From an uncultured Collinsella sp. (GTDB lineage: Bacteria; Actinomycetota; Coriobacteriia; Coriobacteriales; Coriobacteriaceae): 40,603 nucleotides of DNA. The stretch spans positions 1 through 40,603 of the forward strand of contig URXE01000011.1 in assembly GCA_900551815.1 (NCBI GenBank), read 5' to 3'. The notes under the pieces are model-generated. The model worked only from the letters and a program-made list of their open reading frames with translations, had not been told where the DNA came from and did no database searches. Both the position numbers and the translations under genes were made by a program. Below are positions 1 to 8,734 of this stretch, piece by piece (within the stretch, counting starts at the first letter, position 1; every line of letters begins with the position of its first letter).

Positions 1-113
1 CCGCAGGAAGCTTGGATACGCCTAGGCGCGGTCCAAGAAATCGTCCGCACCCCCATTCAGGAACTATTTCACCGCAACTCATCAGGAAACCTGGGTGGCG
101 GGACCGTTTGTCA

Positions 114-350
114 CTAGTGGTTATGCGGGCAGTTGGCACAGCAGCCGCTGGTGGCGCTGGTGCTGGAGCCGCCGCTTCGCTGGTCGGTGTTATAGAAACC
201 GCTGCCCACAAATTTAATGCCGCTGGCCGAGAATGTCTTGGCCGCCGGGGCACCGCAGCTGGGGCACACGACCTCGGGAGTCTCGGACATGGGATGCTCA
301 ACCTCAAACACGTTGCCGCAGCTCGAGCACTTGTAATCGTAGCGCGCCAT
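114..350 (-). CDS. FmdB-family zinc-ribbon protein
   Basis: A 78-aa protein of the FmdB/regulatory zinc-ribbon family. Two Cys pairs are visible near the N-terminus, CSSCG (about residues 8-12) and CPSCG (about residues 29-33). They fit a single four-Cys zinc ribbon, and the MARYDYKC start is typical of the family. The C-terminus is Ser/Gly-rich and ends in a Cys/His cluster (CCANCPHNH) that could bind a second metal. The family is common and small, and its molecular role is poorly defined; a regulatory or metal-binding function is family-level knowledge only. It lies downstream of the GH13-GH77 gene on the same strand, after a hairpin, and a GGAAG Shine-Dalgarno precedes its ATG. It may be transcribed by read-through from the glycogen operon. 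Confidence 0.85.
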   Translation of the reverse strand: MARYDYKCSSCGNVFEVEHPMSETPEVVCPSCGAPAAKTFSASGIKFVGSGFYNTDQRSGGSSTSATSGCCANCPHNH

Positions 351-372
351 AATACTTCCTTTTCAGCACAAA

Positions 373-394
373 GCGGGCAGATCGCTCTGCCCGC
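373..394 (-). terminator. hairpin between the GH13-GH77 gene and the fmdB-like gene
   Basis: A perfect 9-bp stem (GCGGGCAGA / TCTGCCCGC) closes a 4-nt loop. It lies downstream of the GH13-GH77 stop codon on the minus strand. The minus-strand sequence after it is only weakly T-rich (TTTGTG), so it may be a weak terminator or an mRNA-stabilising hairpin. Confidence 0.5.
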
Positions 395-438
395 ATAAAT
401 TCAAACAGCTGTAACTGTACCCTATATCGGGGGTTTTA

Positions 439-3400
439 TCACGCTTCGCCCCAGAATCTATGGGTGCTGCGCAGGAGCTGTGCAGTTTTGCCCTCGGCGG
501 CCGCAACGTCGGCCTCATCGGCCTGCCAGGTCCAGTTGCCCGTTGCCACGCCCGGCACGTTCATGCGTGCATCGTCGCCTAGCCCCAGGATGTCCTGCAG
601 CGGCATCATCACCAGGGGAGCGTCGTTTGCGAGCGCGTCGCCCATCAGTTTGCCGGCCAACTCCTTGCCGCTCGGCTCGTCGCCGCCCGCGAAGGAGCGC
701 GTGCACCAACCGGCGAGCGTCGACGTGTCGTGTGTCGAGGTGTACAGAATCTTGCCCGGCGTGGGATGCACGCCGCAGCGGACGTCGTAATCGCTAAACT
801 CCAGCACGTCCATACCGGGGAAGCCGCAGGTCGAAGCCATGGCGCGAACGCCGGGCGTCAGGTAGCCCAGGTCCTCGGCGATAAAGTTGAGCGGCCCCAG
901 CTCGTCATAGGCAGTCTGGAAGAGATCCTTGCCCGGACCCGCCAGCCAGCGGCCGTCGGCGCAGGCCTTGCCTGCGGGAATGCTAAAGTAGCTGTGGAAT
1001 CCCAGGAAGTGGTCCAGGCGCACGCGGTCGTAGAGCGAGAACGCGCGACGCAGGCGGTCCATCCACCAGCGGTAGCCGTTCTCCTTCATGTGATCCCAAC
1101 GGAAGGTGGGGTTGCCCCATACCTGGCCCTCGGGCGCAAAATTGTCGGGCGGCGCGCCGGAAATCTCAATCGCCTTGCCGGTATCGGACAGCCAGAAGTT
1201 CTCGGGCTCGCTCCATGCGTCTGCCGAATCGTCCGAAACATACATGGGAATGTCGCCGATGACCTCGATGCCCTTCTTGTGCGCATAGTTCATCAGCTCG
1301 CACCAGGCCAGGTCAAAGCGGTACTGCATGTACGCCTGCAGCTCTGCCTCGTCGTGGAAACGCGTGTCGTCAATCAGATGCTCGTTGTAGCGCGCTACAT
1401 CGGCCGGCCAATCGTGGCGTGATTCGCCCTCAAAGTATTTCTTGACGGCCATGTAGACGCAGTACTTCTCGAGCCAATCGGCGTTGCGATGCTTAAACGC
1501 CGTGTAGAGCGGGTCTGCATCCTCGCCGCCTCGGGCCTTCCAAGTCTCAAAGTCGGCCGCCAGCTCCTCTTGGCTTTCGGGCAGTAGGTCAATATTGCCC
1601 GCAAAGGCCGAAGGCCCAGCGTAAGGGGAGCGGAAGAAGTCCGTCGGGTTGACAGGCAGGACCTGCCAGTAGCGCATGCCCATAGCGGCCAGATGGTCGA
1701 TAAAGCGACGCGTGGGCGCGCCAATCGTGCCGGGCTTGCCGTCGTCGGTGGGCACCGAGGTGATATGGCACACGACGCCCGCGCCGTGATCGAGCGGCTC
1801 CTGCAGGCGCTGCTCGGCATGGTGATAGATGATCGACGAGCCCAGCGGATACAGATCGAGCGTGACCGTACCGTTGTGGATCTCGCACTCGTGACCGCTA
1901 ATCACGTCACTTGCGCATTCGTCGAGCGCCGGAATCGTCACGCGGTGCGAATTGCGCAGGCTGCGGTTGATGATGACGGTCGCGGACTCGCCGTCTTTAC
2001 CGGTACGGTTGTAGGCCAGCACCTCGTCATTGAGCGCAAAGGCCTTGATTTCACCGTCGATCATAAACGGCAGCGCGCGGCGCACAGCAGATGCGTTCTT
2101 GACGATCGCGAACGTATCGAAGTCGTGCAGGTCTTCCTTGGTCGGCATGGTGCGGCGATTACCCGGATCGGTGAGTCCCTCCAAGCCGTACTCGTCACCG
2201 TAATAGATTGAGGGAACGCCCGGGAACGTCATCTGCATGAGCGTCGCGAGCCAAAAACGGCTCTTGGCCAGGCCCATCGCGTTCTCGTCCAGGCGCCATT
2301 TGCTGCGCTCGCACTCGGGCAGCTGCGACTCGTCGGGGCCGCCGCCGAGCACCGAGATAATGCGCGGACGGTCGTGGCTCGACAGCAGGTTGAGCGCGCA
2401 AGACAGGGCCTCACGCGGATAGTTCTCGCGTAGGGTCTCGATATCCTCGGCAGCTTGGTAGGCGTTTTTGTAGCCCATCAAAAAGCCGATGACCATGTCG
2501 CGGAAGGGGTAATCCATGGCCGAGTCGAGCTCGGAGCCTTGTAGATAGCGACGCAGATGGCCGTAGCTGATCTTGTTGGAGGCATCTTCCCAGACCTCGC
2601 CGAGCAGCAGCGCGTCGGGCTTTTCGGCGAGCACGGCCTTTTTGATCTCGGTCAGGAAGTCATCGGAAAGTTCGTCGGCCACATCCAGACGCCAGCCGTG
2701 AGCGCCGGCGCGCAGCCATTTACGAATGACGCCGTCCTTGCCCAGGAGCCGCTCGCGTACCAGTTCGGAGCTCTCATTGATGGCGGGCATATTGCCCACG
2801 CCCCACCAGCAGTCGTACGAGCCGTCCTCGTGGAAATAAAACGCATCGCGCCACGGCGAATCCTCGCTCTGCCATGCGCCCACGCCGGGGTAGTTGCCGT
2901 AGCGGTTGAAGTAGATCGAATCGTCGCCCGTGTGGTTGAACACGCCGTCCAGAATGATGGAAATGCCCAGCTTCTCGGCCGCCTCGCACAGCTCGGTAAA
3001 GTCCTGCTCGGTGCCCAGAATCGGATCGATCTTGGTGTAATCGGCGGTGTCGTAGCGGTGGTTGCTCGCGGCTTCAAAAATGGGGTTGAGGTAGATGGCT
3101 GTAAAGCCCAGCTCGGCGATGCGAGGCAGGTCTTCCTGAATGCCCTTGAGCGATCCGCCGTAAAAGTCCCAGGTCTTGATGGAGCCGTCCTCGGCGCGCT
3201 CGTACACAGGCGGCTCGTTCCAGTCCTCGACCATGCGGCGTTGGATTCCGTTGCGTGGCTTTTCGACCTCGGCCAGCGTGCGCTCGCGCCAGTGCTCGTC
3301 GCGGGCATAGCGATCGGGGAAGATCTGGTAGACCATACCGCGCTCGTACCAGGTGGGACGGTTCTCACGGTGTTTGTAGACGGTGACCTGGAATGACGGC

Positions 3401-3735
3401 ACCTCGGCGTAGTCGTAGGTTACGCCTTCGCCGCCGGTACGTCCTTGCGGTGCGCCCAGGCGGACCTCGGGCTGGCCTTCGATATTACAGATAAAGCTGT
3501 ACCAGATAAGACAGGGCTCGGTGCACTCAAGCTCTACGCTAAATATGCCGTCGCCCTCGTGCGTCATGGGATACAGAGACTCGCCGATCTTATCGACCCA
3601 GGTGCGCAGTGTAAGTGTTGCCTGCGCGGGATCGGCATCCTCCAGAATCACGGAGAGCGAAAGGGTAGTTCCTGTGGTCACAGCGCCAAACGGAGTGCGA
3701 AACTGCGGCAGACGGCTGTTGTGTATCAATCTCAT
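439..3735 (-). CDS. fused GH13 alpha-amylase/neopullulanase-like and GH77 4-alpha-glucanotransferase
   Basis: A 1098-aa cytoplasmic fusion of two maltodextrin enzymes. An N-terminal beta domain (about residues 1-120) leads into a GH13 barrel. Its nucleophile lies in WRLDVADE (about 348), its acid/base Glu in LGEVWED (about 378), and its third acidic residue in SSHDRP (about 454). From about residue 650 a GH77 (MalQ-type) domain begins at ITSVPTDDGKPGTIG. It shows RLDHF (about 908, nucleophile), AEDLG (about 953, acid/base) and THDT (about 1001). No signal peptide is seen, so it should act inside the cell. The GH13 half would hydrolyse alpha-glucans or maltodextrins and the GH77 half would transfer the glucan pieces. 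It is the last glycogen/maltodextrin gene of the minus-strand cluster and has its own 200-nt upstream region with TGGTAAA elements. The functional names come from family motifs; the exact substrate specificity of the GH13 half is not fixed by the sequence. Confidence 0.9.
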   Translation of the reverse strand: MRLIHNSRLPQFRTPFGAVTTGTTLSLSVILEDADPAQATLTLRTWVDKIGESLYPMTHEGDGIFSVELECTEPCLIWYSFICNIEGQPEVRLGAPQGRTGGEGVTYDYAEVPSFQVTVYKHRENRPTWYERGMVYQIFPDRYARDEHWRERTLAEVEKPRNGIQRRMVEDWNEPPVYERAEDGSIKTWDFYGGSLKGIQEDLPRIAELGFTAIYLNPIFEAASNHRYDTADYTKIDPILGTEQDFTELCEAAEKLGISIILDGVFNHTGDDSIYFNRYGNYPGVGAWQSEDSPWRDAFYFHEDGSYDCWWGVGNMPAINESSELVRERLLGKDGVIRKWLRAGAHGWRLDVADELSDDFLTEIKKAVLAEKPDALLLGEVWEDASNKISYGHLRRYLQGSELDSAMDYPFRDMVIGFLMGYKNAYQAAEDIETLRENYPREALSCALNLLSSHDRPRIISVLGGGPDESQLPECERSKWRLDENAMGLAKSRFWLATLMQMTFPGVPSIYYGDEYGLEGLTDPGNRRTMPTKEDLHDFDTFAIVKNASAVRRALPFMIDGEIKAFALNDEVLAYNRTGKDGESATVIINRSLRNSHRVTIPALDECASDVISGHECEIHNGTVTLDLYPLGSSIIYHHAEQRLQEPLDHGAGVVCHITSVPTDDGKPGTIGAPTRRFIDHLAAMGMRYWQVLPVNPTDFFRSPYAGPSAFAGNIDLLPESQEELAADFETWKARGGEDADPLYTAFKHRNADWLEKYCVYMAVKKYFEGESRHDWPADVARYNEHLIDDTRFHDEAELQAYMQYRFDLAWCELMNYAHKKGIEVIGDIPMYVSDDSADAWSEPENFWLSDTGKAIEISGAPPDNFAPEGQVWGNPTFRWDHMKENGYRWWMDRLRRAFSLYDRVRLDHFLGFHSYFSIPAGKACADGRWLAGPGKDLFQTAYDELGPLNFIAEDLGYLTPGVRAMASTCGFPGMDVLEFSDYDVRCGVHPTPGKILYTSTHDTSTLAGWCTRSFAGGDEPSGKELAGKLMGDALANDAPLVMMPLQDILGLGDDARMNVPGVATGNWTWQADEADVAAAEGKTAQLLRSTHRFWGEA

Positions 3736-3834
3736 AGTACGGTCCAGTTCAATAGAATCATGGCCTGCTGCCCATGGGCTTTACGCACAGCATGTAAGTA
3801 TATCTGTTGTACACAGGCTGTATAAACAACATCC

Positions 3835-3877
3835 GTTTACCATCGGCGAACGGTTGTCCTAGAAAATCGTTTTACCA
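3835..3877. promoter_or_regulatory. putative LacI-type operator half-sites upstream of the GH13-GH77 gene
   Basis: Two GTTTACCA-like elements sit upstream of the GH13-GH77 gene, at 3835-3842 (GTTTACCA) and 3868-3877 (CGTTTTACCA). Read on the minus strand, the second is TGGTAAAACG followed by ATTTT, a CG-centred arrangement resembling LacI-family operators. The same TGGTAAAACG string occurs in the glgB/HAD intergenic region at 13796-13805. A shared maltodextrin/glycogen regulator is inferred; no regulator gene is in the window. Confidence 0.45.
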
Positions 3878-3890
3878 ACTACCTACAGAG

Positions 3891-3917
3891 AAGGGGCGCC
3901 CGGTTGGTGCGCCCCTT
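3891..3917 (-). terminator. hairpin downstream of glgA
   Basis: A 9-bp stem (AAGGGGCGC / GCGCCCCTT) with a 9-nt loop begins about 37 nt past the glgA stop codon. The minus-strand tail reads CTCTG rather than a U run, so termination may be weak or need other factors. Confidence 0.55.
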
Positions 3918-3953
3918 ACATAGGGTTTAATGAGGTTTTGGATCGTTTGTGGA

Positions 3954-6257
3954 CTAGCGGCGCTTGCGGGTGGCCGTGGCCTTGCGGACGGACGTCTTCT
4001 TGGACGGAGCCTTTTTCTCTGCCGGAGCGGCGGGGGAGACCGGGGTCTCCTTGGCGGGCTCGGGCTTAGCCTTTACCTCGGCCTTGGGCTCCTCTTTGGC
4101 AGCAGCGGGCTTGGCTTCGGCGGCCTTCGGTGCCGGCTTGGCCTTTACTGCGGGCTTGGCCTCGACCTTAGCCTCCGCCTTGGGAGTTGCGGCCTTTGCC
4201 GTGGTCTTCTTGGTCGTCGTGGTGCGCTTTCGCGTGGTGGTCTTTGCGGCGGGCTTGGCCTCGACTGTTGCCTCCGCCTTGGACTCGGCTGGCGTCTCCT
4301 CGACCTTGGCGGCCGCCTTGGGGGCAGCCTTCTTTGCAGTGGCCTTGGCTGCCGTTGCCCTTTTGGTGGTCGTGCTCTTGGTCGCGGTCGTCTTCTTGGC
4401 TGCAGTCTTTGCCGGAGCCTTAGCCGCCGGCTTGGCCTCGACGGCGGCTTCAGCCTTTACCTCGGGAGTAGCCTCGACCTCGGTGGCCTTCTTGGCTGCG
4501 GCGGTCGTGCGCTTACGCGTGGTCGTTGCCTTGGCAGCAGTCGTCTTTGCTGCGGCGGTTTTGGTGGCAGCGGCCTTCGTGGTCGTAGCCTTCTTGGCCG
4601 TCGTCTTGCGCGTCGTGGTCTTCTTGGCGGCAGGCTTCGCAGCCGGCTTAGCCTCAGCCTCGGGAGCTGCCTCAACCTTCACCTCAGCCTTGGGCTCCTC
4701 AGCAGCAGCGGGCGCCTCAACAACTGGCTCGGCCTTGGGCTCGGGCTCGGCCACAACCACAGGCTCGTCGACAACCGCCGCCGGGCGCTCAATCTCCGGA
4801 TGCATAAAGAAGTACAGGTCCAGATACTTATCGGCCGAGCGTGTCCAGCTAAAGTCCTGGCTCATGGCCTGCGTGACCAGCTGGTTCCAGGCATCGCGGT
4901 TGTCCCAGAACAGGCGTGCCGCGCGGAACACGGCGTCGCCCATCTCGTCGCCGTTAAAGTTACTAAACGAGAAGCCAGTGCCCTCGCCGGTAAACTCGTT
5001 ATACGGGATCACGGTGTCCTTCAGACCACCGGTCTCGCGAACGATGGGCAGGGTGCCGTAGCGCATAGCGATGATCTGCGACAGGCCGCAGGGCTCAAAC
5101 TTCGAAGGCATCAGGAACATGTCGGCGGCGGCGTACATACGCTGCGACAGCGCAGGATCGAACTCGATGTGTGCGGCCATGGTGCCGGGGTACTTGTCCT
5201 GGAAGTAGCGCAGGCCGTCTTCGTAGTCGCGGTCGCCGGTGCCCAGCACCGCCACCTGCACGCCGCCGGACAGGATTCGGTCGAGCGCGTACATGACCAG
5301 GTCCATGCCCTTCTGGCGTGTCAGGCGCGTGACCATCACCATGAGCGGGCGGTCGTCGCGAACCTCGAGCCCCAGCTCTTCCTGCAGCTTGGCCTTGCAC
5401 ACGGCCTTGCCCCCACGGTCCTCAACCGTGTAGTTTGCGGCAATGCGCTTGTCGGTCGCCGGGTCAAAGCCCGCCACGTCAATGCCGTTCAAAATGCCCT
5501 GCAGCGCATAGGAGCGCTCGCGCAGCACGCCGTCCAGGCCCTCGCCAAACTCGGGCGTCTGGATCTCGTTGGCATAGGTGGGGCTCACCGTGGTGATGGC
5601 GTCGGCATAGCGCAGCGCGCCCAGCATGTAGTTGATGCTGCAGGCGTCGCAACGCAGCTGCGAGGCTGCAGCCGGAATGTGCGCCACACCCAGGATATCC
5701 TCCATCACGGTGTCGCTAAACTGGCCCTGGAACGCCACGTTGTGGATCGAGAACACGGTCTTGACGCGGTCGTACAGCGGCAGACCCTGGTAGAACTCGC
5801 GCAGGAACACGGGTGCCAGCGCCGTCTGCCAGTCATTGCAGTGCAGGATGTCGCACTCAAAGCCGGCCGGCAGGTGCTGCAGGCTCTCGGTGATGGCCTT
5901 GGAGAAAAACGCAAAACGCTCGCCGTCGTCAAAGAAGCCGTACGGATAGTCGCGCGCAAAGTAGCGCTCGTTGTCGATGAACATATAGGTGACGCCGTCG
6001 TGCTCGAGCTTCTCGAGCCCGCAGTACTCGTTGCGCCAGCCCAGGCTCACGTAAAAGTCGGAGAAGTGCTCCATCTGCGCCTTGTACTCGTCCTTGATGG
6101 TGGCGTACTTGGGCACCATCACGATGACCTCGGCGCCGGCGCGCACAAGCGCCGCAGGCAGCGAGCCCGCCACGTCGCCCAGGCCACCGGTTTTTACAAA
6201 CGGTGCGCACTCGGCCGAGGCAAACACGATCTGCATCTTTTTGCTGGAATCAGCCAT
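3954..6257 (-). CDS. glgA: glycogen synthase with a long Lys/Ala/Thr-rich C-terminal tail
   Basis: ADP-glucose:glycogen 4-alpha-glucosyltransferase (GT5), 767 aa. The start at 6257 is chosen because GGGAG lies 5 nt upstream and the next residues, MADSSKKMQIVFASAE, lead into the family start. The catalytic GT-B part spans about residues 8-485. It shows KTGGLGDVAG (ADP-glucose binding), the SIHNVAFQG segment, and the C-lobe motif CGLSQIIAMRYG (about residue 390). Ordinary bacterial GlgA proteins end here, near 480 residues. This one continues for about 280 residues of low-complexity sequence made of Ala, Lys, Thr, Glu, Pro and Val. The first part is acidic (EPEPKAEP repeats), then TTTRK/AAKKTT blocks dominate, and the last residues are RKRR. 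The tail resembles histone H1 or AlgP-like tails. It probably acts as a disordered scaffold or anchor, but its role is unknown. The gene lies 89 nt downstream of glgD, with a hairpin between them. Confidence 0.95.
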   Translation of the reverse strand: MADSSKKMQIVFASAECAPFVKTGGLGDVAGSLPAALVRAGAEVIVMVPKYATIKDEYKAQMEHFSDFYVSLGWRNEYCGLEKLEHDGVTYMFIDNERYFARDYPYGFFDDGERFAFFSKAITESLQHLPAGFECDILHCNDWQTALAPVFLREFYQGLPLYDRVKTVFSIHNVAFQGQFSDTVMEDILGVAHIPAAASQLRCDACSINYMLGALRYADAITTVSPTYANEIQTPEFGEGLDGVLRERSYALQGILNGIDVAGFDPATDKRIAANYTVEDRGGKAVCKAKLQEELGLEVRDDRPLMVMVTRLTRQKGMDLVMYALDRILSGGVQVAVLGTGDRDYEDGLRYFQDKYPGTMAAHIEFDPALSQRMYAAADMFLMPSKFEPCGLSQIIAMRYGTLPIVRETGGLKDTVIPYNEFTGEGTGFSFSNFNGDEMGDAVFRAARLFWDNRDAWNQLVTQAMSQDFSWTRSADKYLDLYFFMHPEIERPAAVVDEPVVVAEPEPKAEPVVEAPAAAEEPKAEVKVEAAPEAEAKPAAKPAAKKTTTRKTTAKKATTTKAAATKTAAAKTTAAKATTTRKRTTAAAKKATEVEATPEVKAEAAVEAKPAAKAPAKTAAKKTTATKSTTTKRATAAKATAKKAAPKAAAKVEETPAESKAEATVEAKPAAKTTTRKRTTTTKKTTAKAATPKAEAKVEAKPAVKAKPAPKAAEAKPAAAKEEPKAEVKAKPEPAKETPVSPAAPAEKKAPSKKTSVRKATATRKRR

Positions 6258-6279
6258 ATTGTCTCCCTGTTGCAATTCG

Positions 6280-6315
6280 AGAATAGCCGCCTAGCGCAAA
6301 CCGGGCGGCTATTCT
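6280..6315 (-). terminator. strong hairpin between glgD and glgA
   Basis: A perfect 12-bp stem (AGAATAGCCGCC / GGCGGCTATTCT) with a 12-nt loop fills the glgD-glgA junction. No U tract follows on the minus strand, so it is more likely an attenuator, processing site or mRNA stabiliser than a full terminator. Confidence 0.5.
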
Positions 6316-6346
6316 ACGTGTTACGAGCGATGTTGCGGTGCCAAAG

Positions 6347-7474
6347 CTAGCTCGCGTTGGTGATATCAGAAGTTAACGGGGCCTTTCCCAGCACCAGGAT
6401 GTTCTCGGGCGTGCCGCGAAGCTCGGTGTTGGTGGGAACCACGTTGTTCTTGTCCAGGATGGCATTCTCAACGCGGGCGCCGCTCTTGATGACGCAGCTC
6501 TGGTTGATGATCGAGTTCGTCACCGAGGCGCCTTCCTCAACCACGACGCCGCGAGACAGGATCGAGTTGCGCACGGTGCCCTTGATGATGCAGCCGGCCG
6601 AGATGATCGAGTTGCATGCGTGACTGCCGGTCGCATAGCGCGAAGGCGGCACGTCGTGAGCCTTGGTCAGGATCGGACGCTCGGGGTCAAAGAGATGGTC
6701 GGCCACGGTCTGGTCGAGCAGGTCCATGCTGCGGCGATACAGCGACTTCTCGCTAAACACGCCCACGACCTCGCCCTTGTACTCGTAGCTGCACACGTCG
6801 ATGTTGCCAAAGTCGCCCTGGAGTGCCTCGAGCAGGTCCAGATAGTCGGCGGCCTGGTAGTGGTCGATGATCTCGAGTAGTGTCTCGCGGTTGACGATGC
6901 AGCAGTCCATAGAGGCGTTGTCGCCGTACACGACGCCGGCGCTCACGCCCGTCAGGCGGCCGTTCTCGTTGATCTGCAGCTTGGTCTCGTCATCGACGTT
7001 GCGCGTGGCCTTGCAGTACACCACGGTCATCTGGGCGCCGGAGTTCTCGTGCGCGTCGATGATGGTGTTGAGGTCCATATTAAAGATGATGTTGGTGCCC
7101 ATCATCACAACATAGGGTTTGTCCGAGCGCTGGAACAGCGTCTTGTTGGAAATGATGTCGCGCAGCAAGAAACGCATGCCGCCCTTGGTGGTGCCATACG
7201 CGTTGCCGGGCACCATAAACAGGCCGCCCTTCTTGCGGTCCAGGCCCCAGTCCTTGCCCGAGCCCACGTGGTCGATCAGTGAGCGGTAGTTGCCCGGCAT
7301 GACGACGCCGACGGTCTTAATGCCGGCATTCATCATGTTGGACAGCGGGAAGTCGATCAGGCGGTAGCGGCCCAAAAATGGAACGGACGCAATGGGGCGG
7401 TCCTTGAGCAGCACGCTGCCGTAGGTCGAAGAGTAGTTAGCGGTGATATAACCGATGGCCTTGCGATTGATCAT
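6347..7474 (-). CDS. glgD: GlgD, ADP-glucose pyrophosphorylase partner subunit
   Basis: A 375-aa protein of the nucleotidyltransferase/left-handed beta-helix family, matching GlgD. GlgD is the non-catalytic or regulatory partner of GlgC in several Gram-positive glycogen operons. The N-terminal half is a degenerate nucleotidyltransferase domain: it has FLGRYRLIDFPLSN but lacks the GGxGxRL loop present in the neighbouring GlgC. The C-terminal third has hexapeptide-type repeats (SIISAGCIIKGTV, SILSRGVVVEEGA, SIINQSCVIKSGA). The start at 7474 is chosen because GGGGG lies 9 nt upstream and MINRKAIGYI fits the family start. The GlgC stop is only 4 nt away, so the two genes are almost certainly co-translated and their proteins probably form a heterotetramer. 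Confidence 0.92.
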   Translation of the reverse strand: MINRKAIGYITANYSSTYGSVLLKDRPIASVPFLGRYRLIDFPLSNMMNAGIKTVGVVMPGNYRSLIDHVGSGKDWGLDRKKGGLFMVPGNAYGTTKGGMRFLLRDIISNKTLFQRSDKPYVVMMGTNIIFNMDLNTIIDAHENSGAQMTVVYCKATRNVDDETKLQINENGRLTGVSAGVVYGDNASMDCCIVNRETLLEIIDHYQAADYLDLLEALQGDFGNIDVCSYEYKGEVVGVFSEKSLYRRSMDLLDQTVADHLFDPERPILTKAHDVPPSRYATGSHACNSIISAGCIIKGTVRNSILSRGVVVEEGASVTNSIINQSCVIKSGARVENAILDKNNVVPTNTELRGTPENILVLGKAPLTSDITNAS

Positions 7475-7478
7475 CGGA

Positions 7479-8627
7479 TCATTCCCCCTTCCCGATAACG
7501 ACGTCATTTCCAACGACGGCCGTATCCTTGGTGGTATCGACAGAGCCGAGCTTCACGCCCTCTTCGACCGTGGAGTTCTCGCCCAAAATTGCACGGCAGA
7601 TGTGCGCGCCGCTCTTGACGTGCGCACCAGGCAGCAGTACGGAGTCCTCGACCACGGCGCGCTCCTCGATGATGACATCGGTCGAAAGGATCGAGTGGCG
7701 AGCGGTGCCGTAGATCTTGCAGCCGTTGGAGACAAGGCAGTCGTCCAGGCGGCCGTCCGGGCCAATGTAGTGCGGCGGTCGCGTGGTGATGTTGGACATG
7801 ATGGGGAAGTGCTTGTCGAACAGATCGAACTCGGGGTTGTTGCCCAGCAGGTCCATCGAGGTCTCGTGGAAGCTGGCGATGGTGCCAACGTCCTTCCAAA
7901 AGCCGTGGAACTCGTAGCTGTACAGGCGCTTGTTCTCGCCGAGCAGCTTGGGGATGATGTCCTTGCCAAAGTCGTGGCTCGAGCGTTGGTCCAGAGCATC
8001 CTCCTCGAGCGCCTCGATCAGCACGTCGGCCGAGAAGATGTAGATGCCCATGGACGCGAGGTTCGAATCGGGTTTATCGGGCTTCTCGGTGAACTTGGTG
8101 ATGCGGCCGTCCTCAGGGTCGGTGGTCAGGATGCCAAAGCGGCTGGCCTCCTCCCACGGCACGGGCATAACGCTCACCGTGAGGTCTGCGTTGTTCTCAA
8201 TGTGCGTCTTGAGCATCTTGCGGTAGTCCATGCGATACAGGTGATCGCCCGAAAGAATCAGGACGTACTTGGGGTCGTTGGCCTTGATGTAGTCCAGGTT
8301 CTGCGTGATGGCGTCTGCCGTGCCCGCATACCAGGCGCCGCCGGTCTGCGTCTCGTATGGCGGCAGGATCGACACGCCGCCGTCGCGGCTGTCCAGATCC
8401 CACGCCTCGCCGGAGCCCACATAGGCATGCAGCAGGTAGGGGCGATACTGCGTCAGAACGCCCACCGTGTCGATGCCCGAGTTGGAGCAGTTGGAGAGCG
8501 AGAAGTCGATAATGCGGAACTTGCCACCAAAGCTAACCGCCGGCTTAGCGATCTTTTGGGTGAGTGCCCCCAATCGGCTGCCCTGTCCTCCTGCGAGGAG
8601 CATCGCGATGCATTCTTTCTTACTCAT
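7479..8627 (-). CDS. glgC: glucose-1-phosphate adenylyltransferase
   Basis: A 382-aa enzyme making ADP-glucose from glucose-1-phosphate and ATP, the committed step of glycogen synthesis. The N-terminal nucleotidyltransferase domain has LAGGQGSRL (nucleotide loop), KPAVSFGGKFRIIDF, the GTADAI segment, SGDHLYRMDY (metal-binding Asp) and TEKPDKP. The C-terminal region has left-handed beta-helix repeats (SILSTDVIIEERA, SVLLPGAHVKSGA). Length is normal for the family. GGAG lies 7 nt upstream of the ATG. It sits between glgP and glgD, and the 4-nt gap to glgD points to a shared subunit complex. Confidence 0.97.
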   Translation of the reverse strand: MSKKECIAMLLAGGQGSRLGALTQKIAKPAVSFGGKFRIIDFSLSNCSNSGIDTVGVLTQYRPYLLHAYVGSGEAWDLDSRDGGVSILPPYETQTGGAWYAGTADAITQNLDYIKANDPKYVLILSGDHLYRMDYRKMLKTHIENNADLTVSVMPVPWEEASRFGILTTDPEDGRITKFTEKPDKPDSNLASMGIYIFSADVLIEALEEDALDQRSSHDFGKDIIPKLLGENKRLYSYEFHGFWKDVGTIASFHETSMDLLGNNPEFDLFDKHFPIMSNITTRPPHYIGPDGRLDDCLVSNGCKIYGTARHSILSTDVIIEERAVVEDSVLLPGAHVKSGAHICRAILGENSTVEEGVKLGSVDTTKDTAVVGNDVVIGKGE

Positions 8628-8666
8628 CGATTTCTCCTTCTGTCATCGATGTTTCTAACCCATTAG

Positions 8667-8697
8667 CGACGGGCGCGGCGCTCGGTCGCGCCCGTCG
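8667..8697 (-). terminator. strong hairpin between glgP and glgC
   Basis: A perfect 11-bp GC-rich stem (CGACGGGCGCG / CGCGCCCGTCG) with a 9-nt loop lies between the glgP stop and the glgC start. No U tract follows on the minus strand. It may tune how much transcript reaches glgC or protect the upstream mRNA. Confidence 0.5.
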
Positions 8698-8734
8698 AGT
8701 AATGCCGTGCTGGCATAAGGGAACTCGCGCGCCT

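Noticed and set aside
1..117. Plus-strand frame open from the window edge to a TAG at 115-117, possibly the end of a gene.
   Set aside because: Only 38 codons, no recognisable family, and it contains a self-complementary CTTGGA-TCCAAG hairpin (11-37). It may be real but cannot be supported.
3930..6350. Very long plus-strand frame opposite glgA.
   Set aside because: It is the complement of the low-complexity GlgA tail and of a GC-rich gene; its product is Leu/Gly-rich with no domain, while the minus strand has clear GlgA motifs.
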